The position numbers were made by a program, and so were the translations under genes. A stretch of 64,000 bases of DNA from Magallana angulata (taxonomy: Eukaryota > Mollusca > Bivalvia > Ostreida > Ostreidae), in NCBI RefSeq assembly GCF_025612915.1, contig NC_069111.1, forward strand, positions 31,807,801 to 31,871,800. The letters run 5' to 3'. The notes under the pieces were generated by a model, which ran no database searches, was not told where the DNA came from, and saw only the letters and a program-made list of their open reading frames with translations. Positions 48,560 to 60,596 of this stretch are shown piece after piece (the first letter of the stretch is position 1; each line of letters opens with the position of its first letter).

Positions 48560-49620
48560 ATTCTTTAGTTTATTATGACTTCAACTATATATACTCCTAT
48601 TAGATGATATAAACAATACTGAATAAGAATTGATAGAAAGAAAGAATCTAACCCCCCCCCCCCTTCCCCCAATTTTTAGAAATGTTTTTTTATGTCTTGC
48701 ACAAAGCAAAGCATTCTCCTTGACATGAAGCATCTTCCTCTGTCCATACACGTGTCCAATTTTTTTTTTTTTTTTTTGGGGGGGGGGTTGTAAAATGAAA
48801 AAAAAATGACAATAACAAACCTTGAACTATCTCAAAAATTGAACATTATATGCGATGTGATAAATACATGTACTATACGAGGATATGTATATATATATCG
48901 TACATGAAGATACAGAATGGAGACCACTTTTATATTTTAGTAAAATGTCAGGAATCCAAAAAACTGTAGAGAAAAAAACCCCCCAATAATAACATGTTCA
49001 CCGTGTTTAATTATATATGCTTCAATAATTGATAAACAAATTCATCACGCATTATATTTTTTTAAGCATCTTGCACCAAAAAAGCACCAAAATATTGGAG
49101 CCAGAAAGCACAAGTACCCATGTGAATTCATGACCGAGGGGGAAAACCGCAATATTCTCTGTATGTATTATTGGGTGTGCGAAGTAATGTGCTTGCATCA
49201 TATAGGCTATCCCCATCTAATTTCGGAAATGACGAATAAGTCTATATATATACCGTACATACATGTCTACCCGCCCTTTATAGCTGTAGAAGGTAGATAC
49301 GTACGGCATGTGCGAATCAAGAGGGATGTCTAGACCCCCCCCCCTTCTACAAAATTCAAGTTTCTTTAAATTTTATGATAGAATTACCAAAAATATTCCT
49401 CGGACCCCCCCCCCCCCCTGCCCCCTGCAAACTCAAATAACCATTGCCATTGGATTCTGGATCCGCGCATGATACGTCCATATACATGTATACTCATTCG
49501 CCAGTGGGGAGTGTAACGAATAATTTTGACCCGGGTTGAAAATTGACCCAGGGATCATTTTTTAACGTTGAATATTGAGACCAATATTAAATTGGCTGCA
49601 ACATATATTATGAATTTTGC
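48560..49620. other. gene-free, repeat-derived DNA with poly(C) tracts
   Basis: Poly(C) or poly(G) tracts at 48652-48663, 48779-48787, 49336-49344 and 49406-49418. The word GGATCCGCGCATGATACG at 49460 belongs to the poly(C) repeat family seen again at 51230. No exon is seen. Confidence 0.5.
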
Positions 49621-49624
49621 TCTT

Positions 49625-50858
49625 AAACCCCTGTCACACCGGAGCTGCGTACTCAAGGCGATCCCGCTGCGTCCTTAATGATGTAAAACGCCAAAGTAAA
49701 CGCACTAGAGTCTCCCACAGCGCCGTAACAACGCAACGGCATCTTCGTCTGTCGCGGTGGGATCGCCTAGAACATTTTAGAACGCCATGCGACGGCGCGC
49801 ACTTTGAACATGCACAAAGCACGCGCCGTGGCTCTGCGTTCTGATAAACACGATGTAGAAGCGTAGTGCGGTCGCCGTGACAGCGCCGTAAGATCTCCAA
49901 CAGCGCCACGGGAGCTCCGTCGGCGCGCTCAAGGAACGCAGCTAATCGCAGTGTAGACGCAGTGACAAGTCAATTGCGCATGCACGGAGACCTCAAGGAG
50001 TCCTTTGGGATCTCACTGCGTCTCTATCGCGCTCTCACTGCGCACTCAATGCGCATCCACAGCGTTTGAACAAGTTTTTTTTTTTTTCATTTGGCTGCAA
50101 CCCCAAAGAGCTGTTGCTGCGTTCATCGCTCTCTCGTGACGTTTCTTCTGCGTTTATATGGCTGTTGCACAATTGCAAACGATGTAATAATTATCAAACT
50201 GGATGTAGATGACTATGTAAAAAGTAGCATTTGCTAATATTCCAAGACCTATCAATAAACGTAGATGGAATGCATGCCAACTGGTTCTGATGTTTTCAAA
50301 TCTTTTCTATGTTTTATAACAACTAATAACGGATCATTTTTGTAGACTACTAAGAGTTTTGTCATAGTCATTTACAAATTGTTTAGAAGTAATTATGTTT
50401 CAATTACAATGTACCTTTTCATAAAATAATCAAAACAATTTTTTAATCATTTATTTACTATAGTTGTAAATTCTTGTTTGTTTCCTATACAAATTGTACA
50501 AATTAATAATAACCTACCAAGAAGTAAAGAACGTCTTGTGCACGCAGTCAGCGCGCAGAGCACGCCGTGGATGCGCGGTAAAAACTCCTAGCACGTCATG
50601 AGCGCTCGGCGGAGACTCAGCGAGGGCGCAGTTATAATAATCGCCAAATAGAACTGTGGAAACACAGTTACACGCCGTGGAAGCTCCGTAAGAACGCCTC
50701 GGTCGCCGTCAGGACGCCGTGACATCTCCACTTGTAAAATTTTCAAATAAAACTATACATTTTTTTCTGAAATTTCCTTGCGATCCTACGGCGGCTCCAT
50801 TAATTTTACAACTCCGTGAACACGCAGTTGGGACGCAACTTGGTGTGACAGGGCCTTT
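49625..50858. mobile_element. GC-rich 1.2-kb terminal-inverted-repeat element
   Basis: The ends are AAACCCCTGTCACACCGGAG and TTGGTGTGACAGGGCCTTT. Both ends are built from CpG-rich words (CACGCCGTGGAAGCTCCG, CGCCGTAACAACGC) that stand out from the AT-rich surroundings. The centre (about 50170-50520) is AT-rich. There is no transposase-like ORF. The superfamily is not determined, because no clear target duplication is seen. Confidence 0.7.
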
Positions 50859-50979
50859 ACACATGCTAAGTATATTTAAACTGTAATTTTTAAAAATATT
50901 TTATTTTCACCCGCCCATTACAACATAAAAGGATATTTTTCACCCACTCTGTAAACTTTACGATATGAAAATACAGTGC

Positions 50980-51240
50980 GGATTTAGGGGGGGGGGGGTC
51001 GGGGGAGGGAGGGGTCCCGACCCCCCTCATATATTGAAAATTTATTAAATTTACATAGTCAAATTCTCGCAAATAAGCTTCGGACCCCTCGCGCAAACGC
51101 CACCCCCCCCCCATGGATTAGGAATTTCTTGATTTAGGGAAAATTATTATTTGATTAGTGTACCCCCCTCCCCCTCCGACTTTCAATTCAGACCCCCCCC
51201 CCCCCCCCCCGGTGGAAAAAAAATTCTGGATCCGCGCATA
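50980..51240. repeat. poly(C)-rich dispersed repeat
   Basis: Poly(G) at 50988-50998, then CCCCC-ATGGATTAGGAATTTC (51105-51130) and a run of about 20 C ending near 51210, closing with TTCTGGATCCGCGCAT. The core GGATTAGGMATTTC next to a C run recurs near 56024 and 56136 and inverted near 58310. Confidence 0.6.
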
Positions 51241-51764
51241 ACAATAGGGTAACAGAATTGAGTTCGCCAAAGAGAAACGTTTTACAGCAGTCATCTTTAA
51301 AAGTTCATATTCCTAAAAGGACAAGAGCGTACAAGGCCCGACAAATCCCCCGTACCCAGGACTTTGAAATGGCATATCAGAACATATAAAAAATCTTTTC
51401 TTTTAGAAGTGTACATCAGTACATGTATACATGTATACTATATAACTGCATTCTCTGACAAATAAATAATATCTCAGCTATGTTAAGGAAGGTCTAAGAA
51501 TTTTACCACGTGTGATTTAGAAAAATTTGCATAAGCCCCGCCCCTTATTCATGAGATTTTCCGAGATATGGGTATTTCGGTAATTAACAAACATCTACCA
51601 AAATGAATATGATTAATTATTGGGTTTGAATGGTTCAAGAAAGGTGTACTGAAATAAAATCATAAACTATTCTTTATATCTCGCGAAATCATGAAATTCC
51701 TAAGTCGTCTGATGACGTGTCGAGGCTGACTACGTCACATCGGCGCTTGCAGCTGTGATCAGAA

Positions 51765-52960
51765 TAAACATGTGGACTTCAGTGATATATCTCGGAATTT
51801 AACTCGTTTACAACCAGCGTGGACAGAAATCGGCATAGGATTCAACTGAACAAGGTAAGATTTATCTGTACTTCCCCTAGATATTGTTTTATATTATTTA
51901 ATATTGTTGGATGGAGCGGAAACGAAGTGAAATTCCTCGGCTTCGATTTTGTTTACTTGTTTACATTTGTTTTTTTATGTAATATTGTGTTCAAACATCA
52001 GTTTGGTGACTCAGTCAGGCAAAGTAATTGTTCTGCGTTTCGGTAGTCTTGATCATAAAGAGCATTGAGGCTCATTGTAGCTTTTTACTGGTCTCATATC
52101 GCGATAATATTAGATCGCATTTCCTCCAAGTTCAAAGTACACAATAAAAAGTCCATGGCCAAACACTGTATGTGCTAGCACTACAAAGATTACTGTGAGG
52201 ATCTGGAATGATTATAGACAAGATTGTAATGTTGTTTAAGTAAATCGAAATGTGTTATTTTATTAAGCCTTCTTTTATGAAGATCTAATTAGGCCTAATT
52301 TTATTTAAGACAAAATTAAAGTGTCTTCAAACTGAATTTCCACACATTTTAAAGAATAAACATTTGATTATGCCTGTTGTAATATCACTGAAATTGAAAC
52401 CGCCATTAATATGCCCAATTATAGAGTAATGTTTCATTTTCATGTTATCTTTAACACAATAGCTTGCTAATTATGACACATTATTCATTTTCAGGGTTAC
52501 TTAGGCAGTAGATGGTCCACTGAAAACACTTCTTGGGATGTTGATAAAAAGTAGGTACTATATATAAATATTTCTTTTACTCACTAACTTCAACTTCATG
52601 TATAGTTTGTTGTTTTTTAATATCATATTGATAATGACACTATTGTAACCTATTATAAAAATTTGCATTGATATCTATTGAAATGAAATTTGAAATTGAT
52701 ATATATTCATCATTTCAGGTATTGGTTTTCTTATCACCTGGACTACCTCCTAATATAAAAAAGACAGAAGAGAAGAACATGTAGTGTGCAAGAAGAATTG
52801 TCAATTTCCATAAATTCCACATTATGACTGAAAAATACTAAAAATCAGAAAACACTAGTCTTGTTGAACAGTTTGTCACAAAAAAGCAATCTCTATAGTA
52901 TTTGTAAAGTTGATTATTAAAAAAAATTCTTTATAATATTGATACATTGTTTCTTCTTGC
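51765..52960 (+). ncRNA. candidate three-exon transcript of unknown coding status
   Basis: Splice-like joints: an exon ending GAACAAG|GTAAGA (51855), an exon 52495-52550 (TTTTCAG|GGTTAC ... AAAAA|GTAGGT) and a terminal exon from 52720 (ATTTCAG|GTATTGG). Read across the joints, the last two exons are open to YWFSYHLDYLLI and a stop, but I find no ATG in frame in the first exon. It may be a long non-coding RNA, or the 3' part of a very short coding gene with its start elsewhere. Confidence 0.35.
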
Positions 52961-53307
52961 TTTCTTTAATTAGTACTGAAATATCAATTATGATTACAAG
53001 TAGACCTGATTATACATTAAAAGAATTTATTCACCAGCAAAGTAACATAAATTATTATGAAACATACATGTGTAAATTACAAACTCAACACTTACACCCC
53101 CCCCCCCCCAAATAAAGGCAACTGATGAAATTATTTTTTTCCAATTTCAACAATTTTGTAATGATGATTGGTGTGAACAGAAACAACATTTTAACATTAT
53201 TTTAGTTAAATTCACAGCGTTTAATTGTTTTAAGAATGAAAATTAAAATCATGATCTTAGTCAGTGTTGCGTTTGAATTTCACGCAAATCACGCTGAAAG
53301 TGAAATG

Positions 53308-53612
53308 GGTCAGTGCAAGGGCATACACTTGATCAAATATATTGAAAATTTCCATGTCTTACCATTGTATCCCCATTATGTCAAAAAGTGCTGGGAGCTG
53401 TATGAAGTCGCTACGCATTTCATAAAAATAAGCGTTAAATGCGGGAAATCCCAGTAAATTGCTGTTCATACACTGTTTACATTGAATTTAATAATTGTTC
53501 TTACTTGAATATTTTAAGCTCCCAGCACTTTTCGAAATTTTGAAGGTTCATTTTACAAGTTAGAAACAGAAATAACTATATTTGTTTATGTTTTGCCCTT
53601 GCACTTTGTTTT
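53308..53612. repeat. foldback repeat
   Basis: AAAAGTGCTGGGAGCT (53385-53400) pairs with AGCTCCCAGCACTTTT (53517-53532), and CAGTGCAAGGGC (53312) with GCCCTTGCACTT (53595). The 73-codon ORF over the left arm is therefore probably not a gene. Confidence 0.6.
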
Positions 53613-54057
53613 TTTTCGTATTATTCCTGGTTCATCTATTTTTAGCAGTATCACGTGACAGGGTATCCCCAAGAGACTAAAAAATTGCTCATGCGATAAC
53701 AAATTATTTAATTTTTATAATCGATAAAATATCACTTTGTTTAACAATTTTTTGGAGTAGAATATCAAAATTGTTCAAAGGCTAACATTTTATGTGATAA
53801 ATATCGCTATTTTTTTATGGACGCCCTTAACATAGCTGAGATACATTTATACATGTACTTGGTTCTTATATCCTTTGTTTTATTTGTTGCATGATCTCAT
53901 ATCTGTGCTAGCGCTATTTTTATCCGACATTGTGTGTACAGAACATGAACATTACTTAATTGTTGTCATAAATTGTATTAGAATTTTTGTTTTATGATAA
54001 TCCAATAAAAAATAAAAAAAAATGTTTTAGTTTATAGCAAATGAATTAAAATAAAAC

Positions 54058-54135
54058 GCCGTCTATACGATTCGAACACCCTCTACATCGAGAAGGACTA
54101 CAAGTATCCGCCTATCACAGTGAGCTACGTTGAAA
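54058..54135 (-). pseudogene. tRNA-like remnant
   Basis: On the minus strand, GTAGCTCACTGTGATAGGCGG (A-box-like) is followed about 35 bases later by GGGTGTTCGAATCG (B-box-like) and ACGGCG pairing loosely with the start. The anticodon arm is irregular. It is probably a tRNA-derived SINE head or a decayed tRNA. Confidence 0.4.
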
Positions 54136-54679
54136 CATTAGAGTACGAATGAATAATTAACTGTTTGACAATAATTCATTAAGTAAAACATTTTTGGCGA
54201 AAACTACGAATTTGACCCATTATGGGCCTAGAATCCATTTTAATAAATCAATAATTAAAATCAATATCAACTTATTTTTTAACTAAAAGTGACCATTCAT
54301 ATCTAAATTTTGGATTTTAGAACAGTGTATGTTTCACCAATGGATTTTAAATGTAATGTTCATATCCCGAATTTTCCGTGAAGTTGCGGTTAGCCCGGTA
54401 GCATGCCAATCGGCTTTCTACTAAAAATACTACCCAACTTTCACGAACGTATCTTGTATTTGATTTGTATTCTAGACTGTAAATTGTAATGTAAAAGTTC
54501 TTAAAATCCATATGGTGAATTCAGGGGAAAGCTCAATTCGTTACACTCGCTCAAGTTTACGCTGAATAAAAACTCCAAAACGAAACAAAAGTTCAACAAG
54601 TTGTATTTAAGTTGATGAAATAACGGTACATGGTATTCCAATGAAAACCGATTCTCGGAGTTCCGAGATAACAACTTGA

Positions 54680-54871
54680 TAACGTGCGGAGATTCCAGCA
54701 CGGACAGTCCGATATAATTCTGTGCACAAAATCAACACTAACGTGCGGAAATCCAGCACAGCTAGCCCGATATCACACACACTCCACTAACGTGCGGGGT
54801 TCCAGCACAGTTAGCCCAACATATCACTCTATGCTAACGTGCGGGGTTCCAGCACAGTTAGCCCAACCGTT
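54680..54871. repeat. minisatellite of four units
   Basis: Units start at 54680, 54739, 54788 and 54835. Each contains TAACGTGCGG, TCCAGCAC and GCCC or GTCC; the last two share TAACGTGCGGGGTTCCAGCA exactly. Spacers vary (units of 59, 49 and 47 bp), so the conserved part is about 32 bp. Confidence 0.85.
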
Positions 54872-55832
54872 CTCTTCCAGATCTTAAACCATTCTCCCTT
54901 ACAATTATTATTATTATTTTTTTTTTGACAGGCATTGCTTTTTTGACAAAGGAATAGTAATGGCATGCCAGAAAAGTAAACATTCACACATATAGCTGTT
55001 ATGATAATTTCACACTTCTATTGTCCAACAATTATTTAATTTGCCTGGAGATTAACTTAAGAAGAAATCAAAGACTAGTGTCAAGAGGATTAACATTTTG
55101 TCACATGAAAGCATCTCCGTTTGTTTGTTTGGTTATTTCCTTCTTTTTTTGTTACAAACTAAATTGCGTAATTAATTTGAGAAAAAAAAATTAAACTTAA
55201 GTTCTCATAGCAGCTTGTAAATTTTAAATCGTTAACCTGTTATATTAAAAGTTTGTTATAGATAAGTTTAAAAATCTTTGATTTTAAACTTTTAATATAA
55301 CATATGATCAAAATTTCGGTATTAAACGCTGTACAACTTAGTTTGGAAACCTATACCTGTCGTGTTTAAAAAATGAAAGCACGATATTGACTTCAATCGT
55401 GAAAATTATACTAAACAATGCATACAAGCCAAAAATTAATATTCTAACTTACACTGAAATTCTGTTGTCTTTATTGCTCCGAGTGGGGGATATATAACGC
55501 CTTGTACGCCCTTGTTCTTTGTAATTTTTGTGTATTTCAGGAAGTTAATCAGTGGTTTGGGGCATTCTGCATGTACATTTTCATGCATACCCATTCCTGT
55601 ACCGGGTAACTGACTATATCCACCTTAAAAACCGGTATTTTTACGTAGTTTGTTTTGTTTTGAAAATATGCTATTTAATTATTAAAATTTTACGTCACTA
55701 TAAATATGCATGATGAACAGGATTTAAAAAAAAATGCATGTTTATTTTTCTATATAAATTTAATAGTTCTGCATATAATGGAATATATATCAACACAACT
55801 GTTTTATAATAATGAAATTCTGCTTCGGCCTG

Positions 55833-56099
55833 CCCCCCCCCCCCCACTTTTTCTCGCAGCAACAAATGTTTTAAAATTTACATACAAAAAAATGAATTAT
55901 AATGGAGTTGGCCTCCCCACTTTTTTGGAAGTAAGTAAAAAATTGATATGAAAATAAGGAAATGAGGAGTCAAACTGACAAATTGAAGTTACCTCCCCCC
56001 CCCCCCCCCCCCCCCACACACACGGATTAGGCATTTCATGATTTGGAGGGGAAAAAAATTTGGTAGAGAAGAATTTTTTTTGGAAGTATAGTTTAGTCT

Positions 56100-56133
<34 letters not shown>

Positions 56134-56240
56134 ACGGATTAGGAGTTGGAAGATGTTTGGAAACCTTAAATTTTTTTTTTTTTTTTGCTTGTCAAGATTT
56201 TTTGGATGGGTCTGCCCCCCCCCCCCCCCCCCCCACTTTC
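55833..56240. repeat. cluster of long poly(C) tracts with a shared repeat core
   Basis: C runs at about 55833-55843, 55994-56015, 56101-56133 (33 C) and 56215-56234. Two are followed by ACGGATTAGGCATTTC- or ACGGATTAGGAGTT-like sequence. Several copies of one poly(C)-bearing repeat lie head to tail. Local assembly may be unreliable. Confidence 0.7.
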
Positions 56241-56394
56241 AAAAACGATGCTACGTGCCTGTCATCTGGGATAAAAAAAAATATCAAGCCGTTGAAAAAT
56301 GACCCCGGGTATAATTAATAGCTTCGAAAAGGCACACCCTGGTCAGTATTTGAACAACGTTAATAAGAAGTGACATCCGCGGCAATTTTAAACC

Positions 56395-57084
56395 TTACAG
56401 CGAATTACAGAATACCGGTAGAGTTTTCAATAGCTTGTTGGATTGCTCAATATGGTATTCAATTTGGTCAGCAAGGTATCACATCAGGTTTAAATCTAGG
56501 TCCTGTGTTTACCCAAGTGTAGATTGTTATTTTGCACTCAACCCATTCATTTGGCACAAAGAAAACCTCTACAACACTCTCTCCTATTGTTAGCTATTCT
56601 ATTCATAGACTTTTAAAAAGAATGTTCACCTGAACAGCACTGGATTCTATAGAGCATCAATTCTGCTTGGAGTAATTTGAATTTTGTTTTTCAAAAAATG
56701 TAATTCAAAAGACATTTCTGAAGAAACAAACAAAAGAGAAAAGCATAACCTTAAGAATTACGGAGATATTTTGTTCCTGCAAAAAATCATTAGACATTTT
56801 GGTTCCCCAACTCCTGGTGCTACATACAGCACTAAGAGTATTTTTGTGTTGTGACTGCTTAATTAGTTCAGACTTTTATAGCAGTAATGTAGGATAACAG
56901 GGAGAAACAAAAAAGGCCAAAATGTGCAAATGTTTACTTAACTCACTTTATCGCTGTCATACCTGAGTAATCACATGACCTAGATTTAAACCTAATGTGA
57001 TACCTTGCTGACCAAATTGAATACCCTATTGAGCAATCCAACAAGCTATTGAAAACTCTACTGGTATTCTGTAACTCGCTGTAA
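56395..57084. mobile_element. 690-bp foldback MITE
   Basis: Arms of about 115 bp start TTACAGCGAATTACAGAATA and end ACTCGCTGTAA. They include CAATAGCTTGTTGGATTGC against GCAATCCAACAAGCTATTG and GTCAGCAAGGTATCACAT. No clear target duplication and no coding capacity. Confidence 0.8.
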
Positions 57085-59390
57085 TTGGTCGATATTCTTC
57101 GTTACAGGAAGCGCCTATGGTTTGAATGTGAAATGAGCGTGTTCATAATTTGAGCTAAAAGGACAAGGGCGTATATATTTGTATAATGTGTTATGACCCC
57201 CCCCCCCCCCCAGGGTCCCTACTCCACACATTTTAAACAATAAAATGACCTTTAATTGTAAAATGAAGACTTAAAGATAAAAAAAAAAATTAATTGGGTC
57301 GGTAGATTGATAAAGAAAATAGTGAAGAGACCATCTAGAAATTTATAATTGTATTAGTAATACCACATCCTCCCGCATCTAATACCCAAACGTACAGATT
57401 TAGAAAAGTTTGTTGATTTAAATATTGGGCAATTTTTAAGATCATAGGTCACCATAGGTAATACATGTAAATAAAGAGAAATTGGCTTGCGCAATCTAGT
57501 GTAATTAAACCGCCAGGTATATTAAATCATTTGATCCATTGAAATTTGGTTTGAAAGTAAAATAATAAAAAAAAACAAACCATTTTTTTCTATAGATACT
57601 GTAACAATTTTCGTCCTTACCGTGATTTTTTTTTGAAAGAAAATAACATATTTGTTTTATCATACATATACATGTAAAAAAAAAAAAAGTCGGTAAAGAC
57701 TGGTTTGAGAAAATGTTTTTGAAAAAATGCACCAATCGGAACATTTTTTGTATATTATATTGTACATAAAGTGCTTATGACTTGGAATGAGTTTATAACA
57801 AATATTTATAATATACTGTCGATATAAAGCTTTGAAAAACCATAAACGAAATCTAAGATTCTACTAACTTCTCAAGGCATTTCTATGCGGTATGCGGTAT
57901 CTAAATTACATCTAAATGAAGTTCATTGCATGGTATCTAAGACGCCTTAATTAAAGTGTGTTTGGCATGGATTTTGTCAACGACTGCTGGGATTGTATTC
58001 CCTTGTGAGTATGTATACAGCATAACCAATGAAGATAGTATGTCTTTTTTGGCAAAATGTGTATGCTTGAGCATAAGAAAGCATACATAATAGCAACGCT
58101 TTATATAATTATTTTGGTAAAATATTCAGGACCAATCAGTGTTACTTTTTGTGATAAAGTTTACCTATTATACATGTTATAGAAAAGGGGTAGACTTTAT
58201 CAGAGACCAGACATGTATATGTGTTATACAGGCACGTAGCATAGTTTCGGGGGGGGGGGGGGGGGGGGGGGGGGGAGAGAGAAAATGCAACTTCTCAAAA
58301 TAATGAAAATCCTAATCCGGGAGGGAATGGGGGCATTATATAACTTCAATTTCACAGTCCTTTTCCTTATTTTCACTTCAAATTTTGTCGTGGTCCTAAT
58401 CTCAGCGAGATTCGTGGACTGACTGAAAAGAGATTCAGTCTCGACGAATCTCGCTGAGATTAACTAGTCCGAAAAGAATTGGGTGGAGGCCAACTTCATG
58501 ATAATTCATTTTTTTTATGTAAGCACTAAAACGATTGCTGCGACAAAAATTGGGGCGGGGTTCAGCTCCCCGGCACGCTACGTGCCTGTTGCATTAAGCT
58601 CCCCCTAGCCCCCCCCCCCCCGGTTCCGGCACCTATGGTTCTATACTATTTTAAACATTTTAATCACAAGGGAGGGGGTGGGTGGGTCCCCACTCTGAAT
58701 CCGCCAGTGATTAGATCAAATTCATTAAAAAAATTAAGTCGAGCTAGAGTGGTCGAGCTCATTCCGGATTTCAAATATCTGCCGTTTATTTCCAAGATTA
58801 GCGTGCAAAATCTGTTTCCTTAGGTTTTTTCCCTTAGAAGTACGAGTTCCACTTCTAAAGTTGAATACGTGTAAGAAAGAACTTTGAAACACATTTTGAT
58901 TTTCAGCCTAGACTGGTATATGAGTACATGAATCATATATGTATATATATAGTTGAAGAAAAAGTAATTATACCTGATAGTTTTTAAAGCGCATAAACAT
59001 GCATATTCTATTTCAAAGTACGTGCATCAATGAGTAAAATAACACTTTTCTTTACTCTCCTCAAACCATTGAATTTGATCTTGGGATGTATAGAAAGCAA
59101 TGCGGGAGATCAGAATGATATAAGAGATCTAGAATTTCATCGCCACTCTTATCGAAAGTTAAGTGGCCCTTGGCTCTCATCTCTCATCTTTGTGCAGAAT
59201 ACCATCTTGTATTTTATTACCCTGGGAATGGACACTCAGTCAATTGAAAAATGAAACCCAAAAATCTTAATTAGGAGTTTGACCTTACTATAAAGAATAT
59301 TATATCATTCTCTTTTTGCAAAGTATGGATTACACTATATATTGCAAATATTCGAGGATTTATATATTTTAAATTTCAGTATTTCAACCT
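57085..59390. other. gene-free DNA with poly(G) tract and hairpin
   Basis: It contains poly(C) at about 57197-57210 and 58611-58621 and a G run of 27 at 58249-58275, next to CCTAATCCGG (inverted poly(C) repeat core). A hairpin of AATCTCAGCGAGATTCGT with its complement lies at 58398-58461. No exon recognised. Confidence 0.55.
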
Positions 59391-59401
59391 CCAAGACATG
59401 A

Positions 59402-60476
59402 ATCTGGGATGGTTCGCACCTATTCTGTTTCGCGCTGAGATGATTCGCACCTCCATGTTTCGCACCTCCCTCGGAGCGAAACATCTCACTGTATTTAGAT
59501 ATTTTTCTCGTGTTATTATTGCTCTGAAATTAATCATAAACTATATAAGAATTGAAATAAGTTATTAAAAAACTATTGAAACGGTGTTTGCATTTATATA
59601 TGCGCCGCTAGGAAAATGTTTTTTTAGTTTTCGTTGGTTTTTTTATGAAGCCTTTGAAGCTATGGCCTTATTATATAGGTTCAGAACAAGAGGTATTAAT
59701 TGTGTTGTGATAACAATTATAGCACGTCTTTCACTTGAGATTTCCCTGTATTTTTATAAAAAAGAAAATTGGGGTGTTATTGCAGGTAATTAAGTACCAC
59801 AGATCTAAAGGTGGGGATAATTTAATTTCCGTTCCGATATATTTATTAATTAATAATTATGTCATTGGAGAATGACATGCTAATTACTGAAAAATACACT
59901 CAAAAATAACACATAACGTTATATAGTTCTATATGCAGAATCATTACTCCTTGTATAAGGAATAATTTGGGATAAATATTCAGGGACACACTTATTGAGG
60001 ATCTTGTACAGAGTGATAAGTTTAGAGGAAATTGTATCTTTTAAAACAACTTGCAAACGATTGATAGCTCAAATTCCGTATATGCAAAATAATACTAATT
60101 TTTCATAGCACACATATTTATTGTCGGATTCATTTAAATACTATTTTAAGCAGCAAATAAAACTAAATATTTAAGATATGGCCCTACTCAAGTGACTTTT
60201 TAAAATTTATTTTCTAATTCACTTATATTCTTGTAATATCTACGATAAAAAAAAAAACTATGTGTTTACTATTTATGTTTACATAATATGTCAGTGTTTA
60301 TTCTACCGACACCGGCTACTTAAAATTAACATTTACATGTACATGTTTCATAAATCATTCATTGTTAAGAATGTATTCGATGCGAAACATCGCGGTGCGA
60401 ACCATCTCAGCGCAAAACAGAATAGGTGCGAACCATCTCAGCGCGAAACATGTTTAGGTGCGAAACATCCCGTACC
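59402..60476. mobile_element. Mutator-like non-autonomous element with 11-bp target duplication
   Basis: Perfect 11-bp flanks CCAAGACATGA at 59391-59401 and 60477-60487. The ends carry inverted copies of GATGGTTCGCACC, TATTCTGTTTCGCGCTGAGA and GATGTTTCGCACC, repeated more than once per end. The interior is AT-rich without a transposase. Its right end lies about 120 bases before the KCTD coding start. Confidence 0.85.
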
Positions 60477-60596
60477 CCAAGACATGAGGGCTTTGAAAAT
60501 TGTATTCCTTTTTTTATGCTTGTTGCACTTTTTTTCAACTCTTAATTTTTTTTGAGAAATATAATTTTTCTTTTTTTTCCTTATAGGTCTTTTTCT

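Noticed and set aside
49634-49909. Overlapping GC-rich ORFs on both strands
   Set aside because: Both lie in the CpG-rich end of a TIR element with repetitive words; no domain is recognisable.
53236-53457. 73-codon ORF with a signal-peptide-like start and three Cys
   Set aside because: It lies across the left arm of a foldback repeat, has no splice or family support, and the hydrophobic start is short.
60262-60555. 97-codon ORF upstream of the KCTD gene
   Set aside because: It reads through the terminal modules of the Mutator-like element at 59402-60476; no family features.
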